Below, one piece after another: positions 26,742 through 35,195 of a stretch of 64,000 nucleotides of DNA. The DNA comes from Corallococcus sp. AS-1-6 (GTDB lineage Bacteria; Myxococcota; Myxococcia; Myxococcales; Myxococcaceae). The notes under the pieces are model-generated. The model was not told where the DNA came from. It did not search any database and saw only the letters and a program-made list of their open reading frames with translations. The first letter of the stretch is position 1; the number at the start of each line of letters is the position of its first letter. Both the position numbers and the translations under genes were made by a program. The stretch is taken from NCBI RefSeq assembly GCF_020037015.1, contig NZ_JAIQDE010000012.1, forward strand, positions 186,001-250,000, written 5' to 3'.

Positions 26742-28109
26742 CTAGAGCGCCGAACCCGCGCCCAGCAGCTTCGCGTTGAGCGCGCCGTTGCCGTAGTACT
26801 GCGTGTTGTTGCCCACGGTGTGGGTCTCCAGACGCTGCTGGAGGGTGGCGTTGTAGCGGCCCAGCTTCATCAGGCCGTCATTGAACCAGCCCGTGCCGCT
26901 GCCCGTGCCGTCCACGTAGTTGGCGTACTTCTTGGCGGACGGCCAGATGACGTTGTTCAGGGTGACCACGAACTTGCGCATGTCCGCGTCCGTCCACTCC
27001 ATGCCCGCGTCGTGGGCTTCCACGAGGTAGGCCATCACGCCGTTGCCGTGCGCCACGTCCTGGCCCGGACGCTTCTTGGAGCCCCACTCGGCGGCCCAGA
27101 AGTACGCGTTGGCGTTCACCGGGCTGGTCATCAACTGACCGCGCAGCGACGAGGTGTTGTTCGGCATGTCACGGTTGATGTTGTTGAAGACGGTCAGGTA
27201 CTGCGCCTTCTTCGTGGCGTCCGTCGTCATCATGGACAGGTCCATGGAGATGTACGCCCAGTGCGACGCCATGTGCGTGTTGACGCGGTAGATGTAGCTG
27301 TTCGCGCCGCGCTTGAGCCACTTCTCGAACATGTTCCGCTCGGTGAACGCCAGCAGCTTGTCGTACTGCGCCTTGTACGTGGCGTTGCCGTAGAGCGCGG
27401 GCGTCTCACGGATGGTGCGCAGCATGCGCGTCACGTAGCGCCAGCAGTAGCTCTCGAACAGGGGGACCTCCTGGCCCAGCGTGTCCGAGCGGGCGGACGC
27501 CCAGCCCATGTAGCTGTCCTTGAACTGGCTGCGGGGCAGCGAAGAGGACACCTTCGCGTTGTTGACCACGTTGTTCACATACAGCAGCGCCCGGTCCATG
27601 TACTGCGTCTTGCCCGTGGCGCGATACATCGCGGTGTTGCCGTCGATGCCGTAGGCCAGGTTGTAGAACTGCCAGCTATCCAGCGACTTGCTCATGGGCA
27701 GGAAGCTGGAGGTGTGCTCCGAATTCCAGCGGTTCAGGAAGAGCGTCTCCCAACCCGCGACGGTGCGCAGGCTGACGGCGGCCTGGGCGTTCGAGCCGAG
27801 CCCCTCCTCTCCAGTGGAGGGCGCGGGCACTTCCGCGGAGGCAGGGGCGTCCGCCTCCGGGGTGGAGGGAGCAGCCTCGCTCCCCGGCTCGGAGGGGGCC
27901 GCCGCGATCTCCTCGGGGGAAGAGGGAGCGAGCGTCTCCTCCTCGCCAGGGGCGGGGATGTCGGTGCTGTCCGGGGTGTTGTCTCCGTTGGGACTGGCCG
28001 TGCTGGCCGCGTCCTGCTCGGGGTTGGGGCCGCAGGCACCACCCACCAGCAGGGCAAGCGACAACAGGGACGACAGGGCACGACCAGAGTTGCGACGAGG
28101 TTCCAACAT
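26742..28109 (-). CDS. Lipoprotein, possible alpha/alpha-toroid lyase or hydrolase
   Basis: A 455-residue lipoprotein with lipobox VGGAC, then about 90 residues of Ala/Pro/Ser/Glu-rich linker, then a compact helical domain rich in Trp, Tyr and Asn (SLDSWQFYNLAYGIDGNTAMYRATGK, THMASHWAYISMD, NGVMAYLVEAHDAGMEW). The repeated helix pairs and conserved aromatic, His and Asn residues recall alpha/alpha-toroid polysaccharide lyases and hydrolases such as the AlgL group, but I cannot name a family. Periplasmic or surface lyases are common in Wzx/Wzy loci, where they trim or clear polymer. The ATG at 28109 starts the signal; the upstream region is AT-rich. Confidence 0.7.
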   Translation of the reverse strand: MLEPRRNSGRALSSLLSLALLVGGACGPNPEQDAASTASPNGDNTPDSTDIPAPGEEETLAPSSPEEIAAAPSEPGSEAAPSTPEADAPASAEVPAPSTGEEGLGSNAQAAVSLRTVAGWETLFLNRWNSEHTSSFLPMSKSLDSWQFYNLAYGIDGNTAMYRATGKTQYMDRALLYVNNVVNNAKVSSSLPRSQFKDSYMGWASARSDTLGQEVPLFESYCWRYVTRMLRTIRETPALYGNATYKAQYDKLLAFTERNMFEKWLKRGANSYIYRVNTHMASHWAYISMDLSMMTTDATKKAQYLTVFNNINRDMPNNTSSLRGQLMTSPVNANAYFWAAEWGSKKRPGQDVAHGNGVMAYLVEAHDAGMEWTDADMRKFVVTLNNVIWPSAKKYANYVDGTGSGTGWFNDGLMKLGRYNATLQQRLETHTVGNNTQYYGNGALNAKLLGAGSAL

Positions 28110-28190
28110 CAGGGGGGTCCTGTGGGGTAGCTCCAGCCGGCAGGCCGTTGGGCTACCCTGTTGTGGGAACGCCGGAGTGCGTTCACAGGA

Positions 28191-28208
28191 CGCCAAAAGC
28201 ATTTGGCG
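28191..28208. promoter_or_regulatory. Inverted repeat in a divergent AT-rich promoter region
   Basis: CGCCAAA-AGCA-TTTGGCG, a perfect 7-bp inverted repeat with a 4-nt spacer, lies in the 222-bp gap between the divergent lipoprotein (28109, -) and acyltransferase (28332, +) genes, just before an unusually AT-rich stretch (about 28200-28260) likely to hold promoters. It could be an operator controlling either gene. Confidence 0.4.
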
Positions 28209-28331
28209 GCACACGTAATTCCTTTGTGATTAGACAAAAAGAAAATGATGACTGTCCGTGAGTCTTCAGACCGGCGCCCCGTGGGCCTGTCCGCCTGAGC
28301 CGGCATGTGTGTCATCAGGGGTGGGGGATGT

Positions 28332-29288
28332 ATGACGAGGGCAGGGCAGGCGAGCGCCATGCTGGTTCCCGACGCGGGAGCCTCGGCGCTCTCCGGGCAG
28401 TACTTCCGCTCCGGGCATCACCTACGCGCCGAGCAGGTCACCCATACGCTGGTCGTCAAAAACGATACAGGCGGGATGTTACACGTGCCACTCATCGTGC
28501 GAGCGATTGAGGGGACTCCGTATCGCGACGCCATCTCTCCCTATGGCTTTCCGGGCGGTGAGCTGAACGGGTTGAGCGAGGTGCCTGCACCTGCCGTGGA
28601 TTGGCGGAGCACGGAGCTGGTCAGCATCTTCGTGAGGGAGCGGGTTCAGGGACCGCACTGTTTCACGGGAGGCACGGCGCGCAACGAGGTCTTCTTCGTG
28701 GACCCTTGCCGCCTGCTCACACCCCGGGAGATGCACCGCCGGCACATGCGGCGAAACGTCCGGCTGGGGTTCGTGAGCACGGTGTGCGCGGCCCGGGACG
28801 CGCCCCCCGAGGAGCGCGCGGGGTTTCGCGACGTGTACCGGCAGACCATGGTGCGGGACCAGGCGTGCCACCGGTACTTCTTCTCCGACACGTACTTCGA
28901 GGAGCTGTTCGCGTCCCCGGAGGCCTGGCTCGCGACGGCGCGCGCGCCGGACGGGACGGTCGCGTCCGCGGCCCTGGTGGTCCGCAGTGACGGGCTCCTG
29001 CACTACTACCTGGGCGGCACGGCGGACGCGCACCTGGGGCGCTCCCCGGCGAAGAACGTCTTCGGGGAGATGATCTCCCTGAGCCAGCGGCTGGGGCTCC
29101 CGCTCCACCTGGGGGGCGGGCTCACGCCGGGGGACGGCCTGGAGGACTTCAAGCGCGGCTTCTCCAACGCCAGCGGGCGCATCCACACGCACGAAATCGT
29201 CTGCGACGCGGCGGTGTACGCCACGCTGTCGGAGGGCCGCGCCGCCAGCGGCTTCTTTCCGGCCTACCGCTCGCCTCTCCGCCCCTGA
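28332..29288 (+). CDS. GNAT/FemAB-like N-acyltransferase, paralogue of 16353-17297
   Basis: A 318-residue protein with the same organisation as the 16353-17297 product. Shared blocks include AISPYGFPGGELNGLSEVP, RSTELVSIFVRERV, HLGGGLTPGDGLEDFKRGF and the terminal FFPAYRSP. A GNAT-like acyl transfer to an amino sugar or its precursor is the likely job, in keeping with the aminotransferase next door. Start ATG 28332 follows a GGGGG run at about 5 nt; the upstream ATG at 28305 would add nine residues outside the conserved region. The gene is transcribed toward the convergent sugar dehydratase. Confidence 0.8.
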   Translation: MTRAGQASAMLVPDAGASALSGQYFRSGHHLRAEQVTHTLVVKNDTGGMLHVPLIVRAIEGTPYRDAISPYGFPGGELNGLSEVPAPAVDWRSTELVSIFVRERVQGPHCFTGGTARNEVFFVDPCRLLTPREMHRRHMRRNVRLGFVSTVCAARDAPPEERAGFRDVYRQTMVRDQACHRYFFSDTYFEELFASPEAWLATARAPDGTVASAALVVRSDGLLHYYLGGTADAHLGRSPAKNVFGEMISLSQRLGLPLHLGGGLTPGDGLEDFKRGFSNASGRIHTHEIVCDAAVYATLSEGRAASGFFPAYRSPLRP

Positions 29289-29340
29289 CGAAGGGCCCCG
29301 GCCTCCCGCCCGGAAGGGGGCACGGGAGACCGGGGCTTCG
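29289..29340. terminator. Nested hairpin terminator between convergent genes
   Basis: Immediately after the acyltransferase stop, CGAAGggCCCCGG pairs with CCGGGGCTTCG, and an inner CTCCCG/CGGGAG stem lies within. It sits between convergent genes and may serve both. Confidence 0.6.
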
Positions 29341-29366
29341 CGTGGACGGCCGGGGCCGCGTGGGGT

Positions 29367-31349
29367 TCAGGCGCTGACGTTCTGCTCCGCCGCGGACGGC
29401 TTCACGGGGGCGAAGACGGGCAGCACCTTCGCCACCGTCGCCGGCATCTTCGACGGGGTGTACGCGGGGATGAGCTCCTGGAGGGCGCGCTTCACGTCGT
29501 GGGAGTCACCGGCGCGGGCCGCGCGGTCCAGGCGCTTGAGCTGGATCTGGAAGTCCGCGGGCGGCGCGGGGCTCTTCGCCACCTTGATGCGGTTGCGCAC
29601 CTGCTGGGTGAGCTCCTCCTCCTCGGACATGAGCACCTCCTCCAGCTTCTCCCCGGGGCGCAGCCCCGTGTAGACGATGGCGATGTCCTTGTCCGGCACC
29701 AGGCCCGTCATGGTGATCATGTTCGCGGCCAGCTCCGCGATGCGGACCGGCGCGCCCATGTCCAGGATGCACAGCTCGCCGTAGCCGCCCAGGCCGGCCA
29801 GCACCACCAGGCCCACCGCCTCCGGGATGATCATGAAGTAGCGGGTGCAGTCCGGGTGGGTGACCGTGACGGGGCCGCCCGCTTGGATCTGCTGCTTGAA
29901 GAGCGGCACCACGCTGCCCGCGGACCCCAGCACGTTGCCGAAGCGGACGGCGCAGAAGGTGGTGCGCGACGTCACGGCGATGTCCCGGATGACCATCTCC
30001 GCCAGCCGCTTGGAGGCCCCCATCACCGACGAGGGCTTCACCGCCTTGTCGGTGGAGATGAGGATGAAGCGCTCCGCGCCGCACGCGTCCGCCATGCGCG
30101 CCACGTTCTGCGTGCCAAAGACGTTGTTCTTGATGGCCTCCTCCGGCGCGTCCTCCATCAGGGGCACGTGCTTGTGCGCGGCCGCGTGGAAGACGTACTG
30201 CGGCGCGAACTCCTGGCCAATGCGCAACATCCGGTCCAGGTCGCGGATGTCCGCCACCACGGAGTGCACCGGCACGTGCGGGTAGCGCGCCTGGAGCTGG
30301 CGCACCAGCAGGTAGAGTTCGTTCTCGTTGATGTCCACCACCACCAGCGACGCGGGCGAGTGCCCCGCGACCTGTCGGACGATTTCACTGCCGATGGAGC
30401 CCGCGCCGCCGGTGACGAGGATGCGGCGGCCCGTCACCAGCCGGTGCACCTCCTGATGGTCGAACGAGATGGCGTCCCGGGGCAGCAGGTGCTCCGGGGC
30501 CAGGTCGTGCAGCATGGCGGCGGTGATCTTCTGGTCCAGGTAGGCGAACGAGGCCGGGATGATCTTGAAGCTGACGCTCTGGTGCCGGCACAGGCTCAAG
30601 AGGTGCCGGGTGCGCTCCGGGGACAGCCGGGGGATGGCGATGAGCACCTGCGTCACCCGGTGCTTGCGCATCAACTCCGGCAGCGCGTCCAGCACGCCGA
30701 GCACCGGCTTGCCGTTGAGGAAGGTGCCCTGCTTGCCCGGGTCGTCATCCACCAGCCCGATGACGTGCCACGGGCTCTTGCGGTCCCTCAGCAGGTCGCG
30801 CAGGAGCAGGTCCCCGGCGCTGCCCGCGCCCACGATGAGCGTGCGCTGGGAGCCCTGCGCCTTCGCGCGCTGCCGGTCCAGGTACCACTGCCGGGCCATG
30901 CGCGGCGCGAAGCGGTGAAAGCCCAGGAGCGTGGTGGTGATGAAGAACTCCAGCGCGACCACCTGCCCCGGCAGCGACTCCATGAAGAAGATGGCGCGCA
31001 GCAGCTCGAACACGATGGTGCCCGCGAGGCTGGCCAGCTCCAGCCGGACCGCCTCGTGGATGCCGGAGCGGTGGAAGGACCAGCGGTGCAGCCCCAACCA
31101 GACGAGCGTCACCAGGCGCACCGCGACCAGGAGCGCCACGGCCCGGGGCAGGACAGCCCTGCAGGCCGGCGACAGCCCGTCCGCGAAGTGCAGCATCGTG
31201 GCGGCGACCAGCGAGCCGGCGATGAGGACCGCGTCCACGCCCAGCATCCGCAGCCAGCCGAAGCGGTGGGTCCTCCGCGGCGCATGCTCCGGGGTTTCCC
31301 GAACCCCCAACTCCAGGCTCATCGCTTCCAGACCCTGACCGTGTTTCAT
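29367..31349 (-). CDS. Membrane-bound NDP-sugar dehydratase/epimerase (WbpM/CapD/FlaA1 family)
   Basis: A 660-residue inner-membrane enzyme. Four hydrophobic helices (about 30-155) precede a first Rossmann domain (LIVGAGSAGDLLLRDLL) and a second SDR domain (ILVTGGAGSIGSEIVRQV). The catalytic motif STDKAVKPSSVMGASKR has Met in place of the usual Tyr, as known for the WbpM/FlaA1 dehydratases. It should convert a UDP-GlcNAc-type donor into a 4-keto-6-deoxy sugar for the DegT aminotransferase. I chose ATG 31349 because GGGGGTGAG stands just upstream; ATG 31322 is an alternative. Sequence upstream of 31349 in the same frame looks non-coding. Confidence 0.92.
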   Translation of the reverse strand: MKHGQGLEAMSLELGVRETPEHAPRRTHRFGWLRMLGVDAVLIAGSLVAATMLHFADGLSPACRAVLPRAVALLVAVRLVTLVWLGLHRWSFHRSGIHEAVRLELASLAGTIVFELLRAIFFMESLPGQVVALEFFITTTLLGFHRFAPRMARQWYLDRQRAKAQGSQRTLIVGAGSAGDLLLRDLLRDRKSPWHVIGLVDDDPGKQGTFLNGKPVLGVLDALPELMRKHRVTQVLIAIPRLSPERTRHLLSLCRHQSVSFKIIPASFAYLDQKITAAMLHDLAPEHLLPRDAISFDHQEVHRLVTGRRILVTGGAGSIGSEIVRQVAGHSPASLVVVDINENELYLLVRQLQARYPHVPVHSVVADIRDLDRMLRIGQEFAPQYVFHAAAHKHVPLMEDAPEEAIKNNVFGTQNVARMADACGAERFILISTDKAVKPSSVMGASKRLAEMVIRDIAVTSRTTFCAVRFGNVLGSAGSVVPLFKQQIQAGGPVTVTHPDCTRYFMIIPEAVGLVVLAGLGGYGELCILDMGAPVRIAELAANMITMTGLVPDKDIAIVYTGLRPGEKLEEVLMSEEEELTQQVRNRIKVAKSPAPPADFQIQLKRLDRAARAGDSHDVKRALQELIPAYTPSKMPATVAKVLPVFAPVKPSAAEQNVSA

Positions 31350-31746
31350 CTCACTCACCCCCTGAAGCCCGGCGTGCACGGGAGATCCGCCGTCCCCCCG
31401 CATACGCAGTGCGAAGGGCACGCCCAGACTCGAAGCCCTGAACAAAGTGGACGCGCGTCCAGTGAGGCTGAAGCTGTCCGAGAGTGCTGTAGAACCAGGA
31501 TTCTGGGGAAGCGTGGGCCACCGGGCGAACACCCCGTCCCCCGGGGCCGACGTCCAGACAGGTCCCCGCCGCCCCCCGCCACGGAGTGCGCGCGGCCCCT
31601 CACGCCGGACGGGGTATTGTTTCAACGCCGTGACACCCCTCCCGCGCATGAGGGGCATAGCCGGCCCCTTCAGGCAGGGGGCCGCGGCGCCGGGCTGACA
31701 CTTCGCGCGCCTTGCTCCGCCCAGGTCCGCCCGCCACGCTGGGGCC
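31350..31746. other. 397-bp gap between divergent genes
   Basis: This gap separates the dehydratase gene (-) from the phosphatase gene (+). It holds a 12-bp palindrome GGACGCGCGTCC (31449-31460) and a 7-bp stem (CGGCCCC, 31662-31668, with GGGGCCG, 31678-31684; 9-nt loop) in front of the phosphatase gene. I see no gene and no clear promoter motif. Confidence 0.5.
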
Positions 31747-32376
31747 ATGACGACCGAATTCATCCTGCTCCGGCACGGGGAGACGGAGTGGAACGCCCTG
31801 GGGCGGTTGCAGGGGCACCTGAACAGCATGCTCAGCCGTGAGGGGCTGCGGCAGGCGGAGGCGCTCGCGGCGCGGCTGGCCGCCCATCCCTTCCAGGCCC
31901 TCTACAGCAGCGACCTGGACCGCGCGGTGCAGACGGCCTCCCGCATCGCGGCCCGGACGGGCCACGACGTCCAGCGGGACGCGCGCCTGCGGGAGCGCGC
32001 GCTGGGCGTGCTCGAAGGGCTGACGCGCGCGGAGGCCGGCCAGCGCCACCCGGACGTCTTCGCCGCGTACTCGGAGGGCCACGCCGACTACGTGGTACCC
32101 GAAGGGGAGAGCGCCTCCCAGCGCCTGCGGCTGGCGCTGCACTGCCTGGAGGAGCTGGGCGCGCGCCACCCGGGGGCCCGCGTCGTGGTGGTCACCCATG
32201 GCGGCCTGCTCAGCGCCCTGTTGCGCCACTGCCTGGGCATCCCGCCCTCGGCGCCGCGCGCCTTCTCCGTCCTCAACGCGGGCTGGAACCAGTTCGACCT
32301 CCACGAGGGGGCCCTGCGCATGGTGACCTGGGGAGACGTCAGCCACCTGCGCGCGCTCAGCCTGGACGACACCTGA
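31747..32376 (+). CDS. Histidine phosphatase (phosphoglycerate-mutase-like)
   Basis: A 209-residue cytoplasmic enzyme of the branch 1 histidine phosphatase superfamily. The phospho-accepting RHGETEWN (His about 10) is followed by LQGHLNSMLSREGLRQAEALA, the acid E in the region of RERALGVLEGL, and the second catalytic His in VVTHGGLLSAL. It could act on a sugar phosphate, cobalamin precursor or phosphoglycerate; nothing narrows this. It is followed 48 bp later by the STAND-like regulator on the same strand. Confidence 0.92.
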   Translation: MTTEFILLRHGETEWNALGRLQGHLNSMLSREGLRQAEALAARLAAHPFQALYSSDLDRAVQTASRIAARTGHDVQRDARLRERALGVLEGLTRAEAGQRHPDVFAAYSEGHADYVVPEGESASQRLRLALHCLEELGARHPGARVVVVTHGGLLSALLRHCLGIPPSAPRAFSVLNAGWNQFDLHEGALRMVTWGDVSHLRALSLDDT

Positions 32377-32424
32377 GGCACCCGTGACGGACGGGGCCTG
32401 GATGGTCGTACACTGCTGCGCGCC

Positions 32425-35067
32425 ATGCGCACGCCATCCGCTCCGGGACTGGGACCGCCGGCGGTCTTCGTGGGCCGAGCCCACGAGGTACGCCGGCTGG
32501 GGGACATGCTGAAGCGCGTGCGCACGGGCGTCGTCTACGGGCTGCCCGGCGCGGGCAAGTCCGCGCTGGTGGCGGCGGTGGCCGCGAAGCACCGGGGCCC
32601 CGTCGTGCACCGGCGCGTGCGCCCCGGGGACACGCTGGACACGGTGGTGGACGACGTGCGCCGCCTGCTGAGCGAAGCGCCCGTGGCCCAGGCCCTGTCG
32701 GACGCGTCCCGGCTGGAGGCGCTGGCGGCGGAGCTGGAGGCGCGCCGCGCCCTGTGCGTGCTGGACGACCTGCACGTGCTCGGGCCGCCGGAGCGCGCCG
32801 CGCTGGTGGAGGACCTGGGCGGGCGGCTGCGGCAGGGCACGCTGCTGGCCACCTCGCGCGAGTCGGTGCCCCGGCACGCGGCCAGCCCGGACCGGGTGGA
32901 GCTGCGGCTGGAGGGCCTGTCGGAGGAGGCCGCGAAGGAGCTGTGGCGGGAGCTGGACGCGCTCTACGGCGAGCGCGACGGCTTCGACGCGGCGTGGGGC
33001 CGCTCGCGGGGCCTGCCCTTCCTCCTGCGCCGCGCCCACGCGGGCGACACGGGCGGGGACGAACCCGTGCGAGCGGCGCTCGCGGCGCTGCCCGCGGACG
33101 AGCGGCGGCTGTGCGCGATGCTGGCCTTGAGCCAACTGCCGCTCACCGCGAGCGCGCTGGGGCCGGTGCTGTCCGGCGACGCGGCGGACCCGGCGCCGCG
33201 CCGGTTGGGCGCGAAGCTGCTGGTGGAGACGGACTCGCGGGGCCGGCACGGCGTGCACGACCTGGTGCGCGAGGCGATGGTGTCCCTGCTGTCGCCGGAC
33301 GAGGCGCGCGCCGGCCACGAGGCGCTGCTGGAGGTCCTGGAGCGGGAGCCCCTGCCCGCCGTGGTCCGGGTGCGCGCGGTGTGCCGCCACCTCCAGGCGC
33401 TCGGCCGGCACGAAGCGCGCGCGGCCTTCATCGTCGCCCAGGCGGAAGCCCTGGTGCGCCACGGCGCCGCGGACGAGCTGCTGGGCCTGCTGGACTCGCT
33501 GCCCGCCGGGCTGCGCACGCCCCAGGTGAAGCTGGCCCATGCGCGCGCGCGGGTGCGGCTGCTGGATTTGCGCCGGGCCTACCCGGAGCTGCTCGCCCTG
33601 CGCGCCTCGCTGGAGGCCGCCGCCGGCGCGCCGGAGCCGGAGTCGAACGAGGCCCTGCGCGAGGGCGTGGGCGCCGTGCTGGTGCGGGTGGCCCTCTTCG
33701 CGCTGGAGCCGGAGGCCTGCGAGCGCACGCTGGAGGCCATGCCGGTGCCGAGCAGCGCGGAGGTCTTCCTCCAGCAACTGCTGGCCTGGACCGCGCTGCG
33801 CTTCTTCCAGGGGCGGCTGGATGAGTCCCTGGCCATGCTGGACAACGCCGCCGCCGCGACCGGGGACCGGCGCGTGCTGGGCTGGTGCGCCTACGCCCGC
33901 GCGCTGATGCTCTGGATTGAAGGCCGCGACAGCGAGCTGGCGGAGCCCCTGGCCCAGTGCGTGTCATTGCTGGAGGACGCGCCGCTCGACTCGCGAGGCC
34001 CCCTGGTGGCCGCCATGTCCGCGGGCATCCTCAGCCGGCTGGGCCGCTTCACGGAGGCGGACGCCGCGCTCGCCAGCGCCCGGGAGCGCCTGGGCCAGTT
34101 GGGCGCCCCCCGCCTCGCGCTGGAGCTGGACTGCATCGCGGCGTGGGTGCGCGCGGAGTCAGGGCAGCGCGGCGCGGCGCTCGCGGCGCTGCGGGAGACG
34201 GAGGGCCGCGCGGAGAGGGCGGGCTACCTCTTCGTCCGGCTGCTGTGCCGCGTGGGCGCGGGCCGCATGCTGCTGGAGCTGGGCCGGCGCGCGGAAGGAA
34301 GGGCCCAACTGGACGCGGTGGAGGAGGAGGTCCGCTCGCGCGGCGTGGTGGGGCTGATGCGGGCCGCCCGGGTGGCGCGCACGCTGGACGTGCCGGGGCC
34401 GGACGCACCGCCCATCACCGTGGAGCCCCGGGAGGTGCGCCCTGGCATCGCCGCCCGCCAGCGCGCCCTCGCCGCCCTCGCCGCCGCCCGGAGCGGGGAC
34501 GCCCCGCGCGCCACGGCGCTGCTCACCGCGCTGGAGCCCCTGGCCCGAGGTGACGACTTCGCGCTGGAGCACACGCTGGGGCACCTGGCCCGCGCCACGC
34601 TCCACCGGCACGCGGGCCGCGCCCGCGAGGCCGCGCAGGCCCTGGAGGACGCCACCCACGCGGCGACCGCGGGCGGGCTGGACCCCGAGCTGATGGCGGA
34701 GCTGACCCGGCCGCTCGCATCCGCCGCGAAGGCAGACTCCCTCCCGGAAGCGCCGGAGGCGGTGGTGCTGGACGCCCGCCGTCATGAGCTGCGAGCCCCG
34801 GGGAAGACCGTCTCCCTGGAGCGGCGCGCCCTGCCGCGGAGGCTGCTCTACGCGCTGGCACGCCAGCCAGGGAGCATCCTGTCGAAGGAGGACTGCGTGC
34901 GCGCCATGTGGAACGCGGCCTACGACCCGCGCCTGCACGACAACGCCTTGCGCGTCCACGTCAGCCACGTGCGGGACATGCTGGAGGGCACCGGCACCCG
35001 GGTGGTCTTCGAGGACCCCGGCTACCGCCTGGAGGTGTCCTCGGGCTTCACCTTCGTCGCCGGATAG
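32425..35067 (+). CDS. STAND-type ATPase regulator with C-terminal OmpR-like winged helix
   Basis: An 880-residue regulator. An N-terminal AAA/STAND domain has Walker A GLPGAGKS (39-46) and a Walker B of the type LCVLDDLH. A winged-helix part of the STAND module follows (LVREAMVSL), then a long TPR-like helical array (about 330-770). The last 100 residues are a winged helix of the Trans_reg_C (OmpR/PhoB) type, recognisable in PGSILSKEDCVRAMW and YDPRLHDNALRVHVSHVRD. It should be an ATP-driven, ligand-gated DNA-binding switch. SARP/AfsR-type regulators usually carry this DNA-binding domain at the N-terminus, so the order here is reversed. The target is not evident. Confidence 0.88.
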   Translation: MRTPSAPGLGPPAVFVGRAHEVRRLGDMLKRVRTGVVYGLPGAGKSALVAAVAAKHRGPVVHRRVRPGDTLDTVVDDVRRLLSEAPVAQALSDASRLEALAAELEARRALCVLDDLHVLGPPERAALVEDLGGRLRQGTLLATSRESVPRHAASPDRVELRLEGLSEEAAKELWRELDALYGERDGFDAAWGRSRGLPFLLRRAHAGDTGGDEPVRAALAALPADERRLCAMLALSQLPLTASALGPVLSGDAADPAPRRLGAKLLVETDSRGRHGVHDLVREAMVSLLSPDEARAGHEALLEVLEREPLPAVVRVRAVCRHLQALGRHEARAAFIVAQAEALVRHGAADELLGLLDSLPAGLRTPQVKLAHARARVRLLDLRRAYPELLALRASLEAAAGAPEPESNEALREGVGAVLVRVALFALEPEACERTLEAMPVPSSAEVFLQQLLAWTALRFFQGRLDESLAMLDNAAAATGDRRVLGWCAYARALMLWIEGRDSELAEPLAQCVSLLEDAPLDSRGPLVAAMSAGILSRLGRFTEADAALASARERLGQLGAPRLALELDCIAAWVRAESGQRGAALAALRETEGRAERAGYLFVRLLCRVGAGRMLLELGRRAEGRAQLDAVEEEVRSRGVVGLMRAARVARTLDVPGPDAPPITVEPREVRPGIAARQRALAALAAARSGDAPRATALLTALEPLARGDDFALEHTLGHLARATLHRHAGRAREAAQALEDATHAATAGGLDPELMAELTRPLASAAKADSLPEAPEAVVLDARRHELRAPGKTVSLERRALPRRLLYALARQPGSILSKEDCVRAMWNAAYDPRLHDNALRVHVSHVRDMLEGTGTRVVFEDPGYRLEVSSGFTFVAG

Positions 35068-35133
35068 CCGCGTCACGCCAACTCCATCACAGTAGTCATC
35101 CAGTTACAACAAATCGCAGGCGGGGTATTTACA

Positions 35134-35150
35134 AAGAGTCCTGGACTCCT
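35134..35150. promoter_or_regulatory. Inverted repeat in the leader of the trypsin-like protease gene
   Basis: GAGTCC-T-GGACTC (perfect 6-bp arms at 35136-35148, eight with one mismatch) lies in an AT-rich 128-bp gap before the protease start, a likely operator or promoter region. A TTTACA hexamer just before it may be part of the promoter. Confidence 0.35.
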
Positions 35151-35195
35151 CAAGAATCCCGTCGCTTCATATTTACCAATCAAAACGGGTTTCAC

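Noticed and set aside
31449-31460. GGACGCGCGTCC palindrome as an operator
   Set aside because: A 12-bp GC palindrome is expected by chance in this composition, and it lies about 100 bp upstream of the dehydratase start with no promoter-like sequence around it.
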